Shown piece by piece: positions 5,758-8,820 of a stretch of DNA of 8,820 bases (position 1 is its first letter; each line of letters begins with the position of its first letter). The position numbers were made by a program, and so were the translations under genes. Source of the stretch: Limnohabitans sp. (lineage in GTDB: Bacteria > Planctomycetota > Phycisphaerae > Phycisphaerales > SM1A02); contig JASGCF010000125.1 of the NCBI GenBank assembly GCA_030054275.1, positions 1-8,820 of the forward strand, read 5' to 3'. The notes under the pieces are model-generated. The model was not told where the DNA came from. It ran no database searches and worked only from the letters and a program-made list of their open reading frames with translations.

Positions 5758-5790
5758 GCTGTTCACTTGGGTTTGCAAGATCAGCGATCC

Positions 5791-6555
5791 TTAGTTTGCT
5801 GCGCGCAACGCTTCGATGCGATCTTTGTCTGTAGGCGTGTGACGCTCGAGCAAGTCTGCCAAGAGACGCCCAAGCGCTGTGCGATCTTCAAACTGCATGC
5901 GTGGCGTCACACTGCTTGGGGCCACAGTCGGAAGCGTCGCTGCGAGTCCGGCTGCATCTGCTTTCACGCCCTCGCCTTTGATCCACGCGAGATCGACGCG
6001 TTCAGGAAGTTCGGGCGTTGCGAAGTAGAGCCGCGTCGAAAGCGGGTCAACAACACGCGTAACGCCGTCATCTCCCACCACGGTCCATTCTGGAAGAACG
6101 ATCACCAGAAGTTCCGCGTCATTCCCGCTACTCACTCGCTCTGCGGTTTGACCGCCACGAGCATCGCCTGCGAGCAAGACCGGCTCTGCAACTTGCCGCG
6201 GCATCACCATGGCGTTGGTCGAACGAATCACCATGACATGTCCGCGCGTCACGCTCGGCCGCTCTTTGCGCATCGTGTGTTCGTAGGGCTTTGTGAGTTC
6301 AAACGGAATCACCTCCAACACTTCCAGTACCATCGCAGGTGTCTTCGGAATCGCTGGCATGGATTCAATCTGCTGCACCACCGTTGCTGAGGCGGGCGTT
6401 GTTGGCTTCGAAACTTTCACATCTTGCGCGAAAATCGCGCTCGGAGTCGCCAATGCGAGAGAGGCAAACGAGGCAAATGAGGCACACGCCGCAAGCGCAG
6501 CGCCGTTGATGAACTTCCGTCGGATGATGCTGTGTGATGAGAAGCGGTAAGGCAT
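5791..6555 (-). CDS. Secreted protein of unknown function with Tat-type signal
   Basis: This 254-residue protein has no domain I recognise. Its N-terminus, IIRRKFINGAALAA at residues 10-23, matches a twin-arginine signal (RRxF plus a mildly hydrophobic Ala-rich core), with a likely AxA cleavage near IFA-QD at 43/44. The mature part is about 210 residues with no membrane segment. It has a proline/threonine-rich linker (47-75), a strand-rich middle (MVLEVLEVIPFEL, GHVMVIRSTNAMVM, LLVIVLPEWTVV, TRLYFATPEL) and an acidic/basic helical C-terminus (LGRLLADLLERH). The strand pattern suggests a compact beta-rich fold. A Tat route would imply folding or cofactor loading before export, but no cofactor motif is visible. 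Start ATG 6555 has only a weak GGACA upstream. It sits between the hydrolase (71 bases upstream) and the Dabb lipoprotein, probably in one operon. Confidence 0.72.
   Translation of the reverse strand: MPYRFSSHSIIRRKFINGAALAACASFASFASLALATPSAIFAQDVKVSKPTTPASATVVQQIESMPAIPKTPAMVLEVLEVIPFELTKPYEHTMRKERPSVTRGHVMVIRSTNAMVMPRQVAEPVLLAGDARGGQTAERVSSGNDAELLVIVLPEWTVVGDDGVTRVVDPLSTRLYFATPELPERVDLAWIKGEGVKADAAGLAATLPTVAPSSVTPRMQFEDRTALGRLLADLLERHTPTDKDRIEALRAAN
6461..6487. repeat. Three 9-bp tandem units in the Tat signal
   Basis: GAGGCAAAC, GAGGCAAAT and GAGGCACAC follow each other without gaps. On the - strand they encode the repeated Ala-Ser-Phe steps (SFASFAS) of the signal peptide core of the 5791-6555 gene. 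This is likely a small slippage expansion tolerated in a hydrophobic core. Confidence 0.6.
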
Positions 6556-6626
6556 GTTGCTGTCCAGAGAAGTTCCCGCATGCGTGCGAGGCGTTGCCGC
6601 ACTTCGTGCGCTGCTGTTGTTCGAAG
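6556..6626 (-). promoter_or_regulatory. 71-bp spacer between hydrolase and Tat-type protein
   Basis: It contains a small hairpin CGCAC-TTC-GTGCG (6598-6610) and the palindrome CGCATGCG (6577-6584). Neither is followed by T residues on the - strand, so there is no clear terminator and read-through into the next gene is plausible. No promoter is recognised. Confidence 0.35.
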
Positions 6627-8777
6627 TTAGTTGCGTTCCAGTTGGAGATCGTCGATGACAAGTCGGCCCTGCGACGAGCCGTTTGTCCCACCGAATCGAA
6701 CGATAATGGATGCGACACGCGAAAGATCAATCGTGCGGCCACCGGCCGTAAATGATGTCAGCGGAATGCGGATCGCTTCCATCGCGTTCTGCCATCCGGT
6801 GCCTGTGCCGTACCCCGTGCGTTGATACGGCTCTTCAACACCACCGGCGAAGGCTGTGATCGACACAGCGCTTTCTGTGCCGGTTTCATCGACCAACACC
6901 ACCGTGAAGGTGAGATCCGCAAGCGAGGCAATCGTGTTTGGATGGCGCGTACCTTGCGATGCGCGCAGCGAGATGTAGCGACCAACACGGAAATCGCGCT
7001 GCGCTGCTGTGACTGTCCATTGAATCGACGATGCGGCAGTCCAATCAAAGACAGAGGCGCGCGTCGTATCGGTTGTACGCCCTCGCGTCGCACCGTTGAA
7101 CGGATCGGTCGTGGCCCAAGTGAACGCTGTGTTGTTGTCGTTCTGAATACCTTCGCTTGGTGACGCAACGCCGGACAGGGCGACAGCGCCGCCGGAACTC
7201 GAAGTTGCCGTCGAGGTATTCGTTTGGAAGTTGTCGACCACGACCAGATCCGCGGGCGCCGGCTTCCACTCGTTCACGATGTTGGTTGTGGCCGCAATCG
7301 ATGGAGTGCGCAGGCTCTCGATTTGTCGCCAGAGATATTCCTCCGTCGAAAGATCGCCCTCGATCACGCGGCGAATCATTGCGAGGATCGACGCCTTCGC
7401 CACATCTTGGGCTTCTGGACGCCCAACCGCTGTTCCAGCGGGACCTGCGAAATCGTCGAAACCACAGCAGTTGAAATCGTTGTGATCTGCGCCGTAGACA
7501 TAGGTCGACTGGCGCAAGCCCTCGGCGCGCTCGAGCAAGTTGAAACTGTCAGGCACATCGGAGTCGGGGCATCCACACACATCGCCATCGGCAGAGCCGT
7601 AGAGCAGCATGTACGGAACACCGTGCGGGTTCGCGCTTGCTGTTCCGAGGAAGTCGGTCGGCGCGATCGAGATCACAAGCTTGATGTCGGAGGTTTGGTA
7701 GTTCGGCGAGGTGAAGGTTCCGTCGAACAAACGGTCGTAGCCGCGCGCGACACCCTCGCCGCCGCGCGAGTGGCCGATCCACACGATGCGATCGCCGTCC
7801 ACGCGACCGTTGAGAACGCCGCCGCCGATCGTTCCGAGTTGCGCAAGGAAACTTTCGGTGTGCTCAAGTGTCGTGGTGGATGCAGTCTCGATGCCTGGCA
7901 CCGTGTCGTTCTGATGGCTCATCACGACATATCCCCAACTCGCCAAGTGGGTGCCGAGGTAGTCGTACCACGCGTAGTTGTGGCCGTTCCCGTGCGAAAT
8001 GACCACGAGCGGCCGTACGCCCAGCGTTGCAATCGCGGTTGGGTAGTAGATGCGCTCGAGTTCCATCGTGTCGATGATGTCTGCGTCGTTCACGTCGTAC
8101 GAGGCGATCGATGTGGTTGCGTACGGTCCAGCGAGCGCGAGGTCCTTCACGAGCCAAAAGCCCGACGCATCTGTGGAGCCGTCGATGAGATCGCCGCCAG
8201 AGAGCACCCCGTCGCGATCTGCGTCGATCACGAGGTCGAAGCCGCGACCAGGACTCAGTCCTGTGCTTCCGACGATGCCGGTGGTTGTGAGCGCGACCGC
8301 AAAGGCTGTCGACGAGGTCGGAAGCGTGATCGCTTGCGCGGCGCCGCGAACATCGACGAGGGTCGTGTTTGCGGCCCACTGCGCAGCCGTCCGATTTTCG
8401 ACGATCCACGCATCCACCGTCGTGCCGGCGACCGACGGAAACCGTGCTGGATCAACGGCAACCCGTACCGTGTCTGTGAGGTTATAGGAATTGAAAGGGA
8501 CTGCGTACGGGAAGACTGCGACCGAAACAGCAGCGAGGTCGGTTTCGATCGGCGTTCCGACCGAGCATGCCCCCCACGCGCTGAGCATCACGGCGAGATC
8601 CTCCGCGTCCACGGCGCCGGAACCATTGACATCCCCCGTTCCAGCGTTCCCCCAGTTACTTAGGAGTGAGGCAAGATCTGCACCGTCGATCACGCCCGAT
8701 CCATCGAGGTCTGCCGCGCAGCCAGCGTGCAAGGCGGCAGCCGTTGCTGCAGCGCTTGTGAGGCCAACCATGCGCAC
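6627..8777 (-). CDS. Secreted alpha/beta hydrolase with N-terminal dockerin-like module
   Basis: About 716 residues. A signal core (VGLTSAAATAAALHA) is followed at once by a dockerin-like pair at 20-71 (DLDGSGVIDGADL, DVNGSGAVDAEDL, ending SAWGAC), bracketed by C20 and C71. Residues 80-250 form a beta-rich region with a canonical EF-hand-like loop at 185-196 (D185, D187, D189, G190, D196). Residues 252-470 are an alpha/beta hydrolase: oxyanion HGNGH at 262-266, nucleophile S337 in GHSRGG, an Asp at 397 or 399 in YGSADGD, and H432 in YGADHNDF; C400, C402, C437 and C438 lie near the active site. Residues 512-716 resemble a carbohydrate-binding-like beta-sandwich ending in VIDDLQLE. Ester or polyester/polysaccharide substrates are plausible, not shown. 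GTG 8777 and ATG 8771 lack ribosome sites, and the frame is open to the right edge with a basic stretch (RKAHKLHWVVR), so the true start is probably outside the window. Confidence 0.82.
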   Translation of the reverse strand: MRMVGLTSAAATAAALHAGCAADLDGSGVIDGADLASLLSNWGNAGTGDVNGSGAVDAEDLAVMLSAWGACSVGTPIETDLAAVSVAVFPYAVPFNSYNLTDTVRVAVDPARFPSVAGTTVDAWIVENRTAAQWAANTTLVDVRGAAQAITLPTSSTAFAVALTTTGIVGSTGLSPGRGFDLVIDADRDGVLSGGDLIDGSTDASGFWLVKDLALAGPYATTSIASYDVNDADIIDTMELERIYYPTAIATLGVRPLVVISHGNGHNYAWYDYLGTHLASWGYVVMSHQNDTVPGIETASTTTLEHTESFLAQLGTIGGGVLNGRVDGDRIVWIGHSRGGEGVARGYDRLFDGTFTSPNYQTSDIKLVISIAPTDFLGTASANPHGVPYMLLYGSADGDVCGCPDSDVPDSFNLLERAEGLRQSTYVYGADHNDFNCCGFDDFAGPAGTAVGRPEAQDVAKASILAMIRRVIEGDLSTEEYLWRQIESLRTPSIAATTNIVNEWKPAPADLVVVDNFQTNTSTATSSSGGAVALSGVASPSEGIQNDNNTAFTWATTDPFNGATRGRTTDTTRASVFDWTAASSIQWTVTAAQRDFRVGRYISLRASQGTRHPNTIASLADLTFTVVLVDETGTESAVSITAFAGGVEEPYQRTGYGTGTGWQNAMEAIRIPLTSFTAGGRTIDLSRVASIIVRFGGTNGSSQGRLVIDDLQLERN

Positions 8778-8820
8778 GACCCAATGGAGTTTGTGGGCTT
8801 TTCGATCGGCCCCGCCGCGA

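Noticed and set aside
5365..6390. 341-codon open frame on + opposite the Dabb and Tat-type genes
   Set aside because: It crosses two recognisable - strand genes and the spacer between them, with Arg/His/Cys-rich composition and no motif.
7224..8663. 479-codon open frame on + opposite the hydrolase
   Set aside because: It lies antisense to a gene with clear signal, dockerin-like and catalytic motifs. Its translation is rich in Arg, Val and His with no domain, as expected for a GC-rich antisense shadow.

Overview
The window looks like chromosomal DNA of a planctomycete, most likely of the Phycisphaerae/Phycisphaerales. The main reason is that two encoded proteins carry short paired dockerin-like calcium repeats of the style D-x-N-G-D...ADL...NWG / D-x-N...ADL...SWGAC, bracketed by cysteines. 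From general knowledge these are very common in secreted Phycisphaerales proteins ('GC-type dockerin' anchored). GC-rich composition, many exported proteins and sparse Shine-Dalgarno signals fit this. The assignment is inference; no marker gene is present.

Layout, left to right. (1) The 3' end of a DUF1684 gene on + (1-287), followed by an acidic-codon 24-bp tandem repeat and a strong hairpin. (2) A convergent - strand gene (427-2343) for an exported C39-like cysteine peptidase with a propeller-like middle and a C-terminal dockerin-like module. (3) A 244-bp divergent promoter region containing a long-spaced inverted repeat. (4) On +, an FAD-dependent monooxygenase (2588-3718), a 317-bp gap rich in palindromes, and a MalY/PatB-like PLP enzyme (4036-5268), then a UUCG-type hairpin. 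(5) Convergent to these, a - strand group of exported proteins, transcribed right to left: an alpha/beta hydrolase with an N-terminal dockerin-like module (6627-8777, probably running past the right edge), a Tat-type secreted protein of unknown function (5791-6555), and a predicted lipoprotein with a Dabb ferredoxin-like domain (5302-5757).

Functionally, the two + strand enzymes are cytosolic-type redox and amino-acid enzymes that may belong to one pathway, but no substrate can be read from the sequence. The - strand genes all encode proteins predicted to leave the cytoplasm. The two with dockerin-like modules may share an anchoring or sorting route, but no cohesin or sorting protease is visible here. 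I see no tRNA, rRNA, CRISPR array, insertion sequence or phage gene. The most unusual items are the DNA between genes (the 3719-4035 leader and the 283-336 repeat) and the opposite placement of the same dockerin-like module in two unrelated enzymes.
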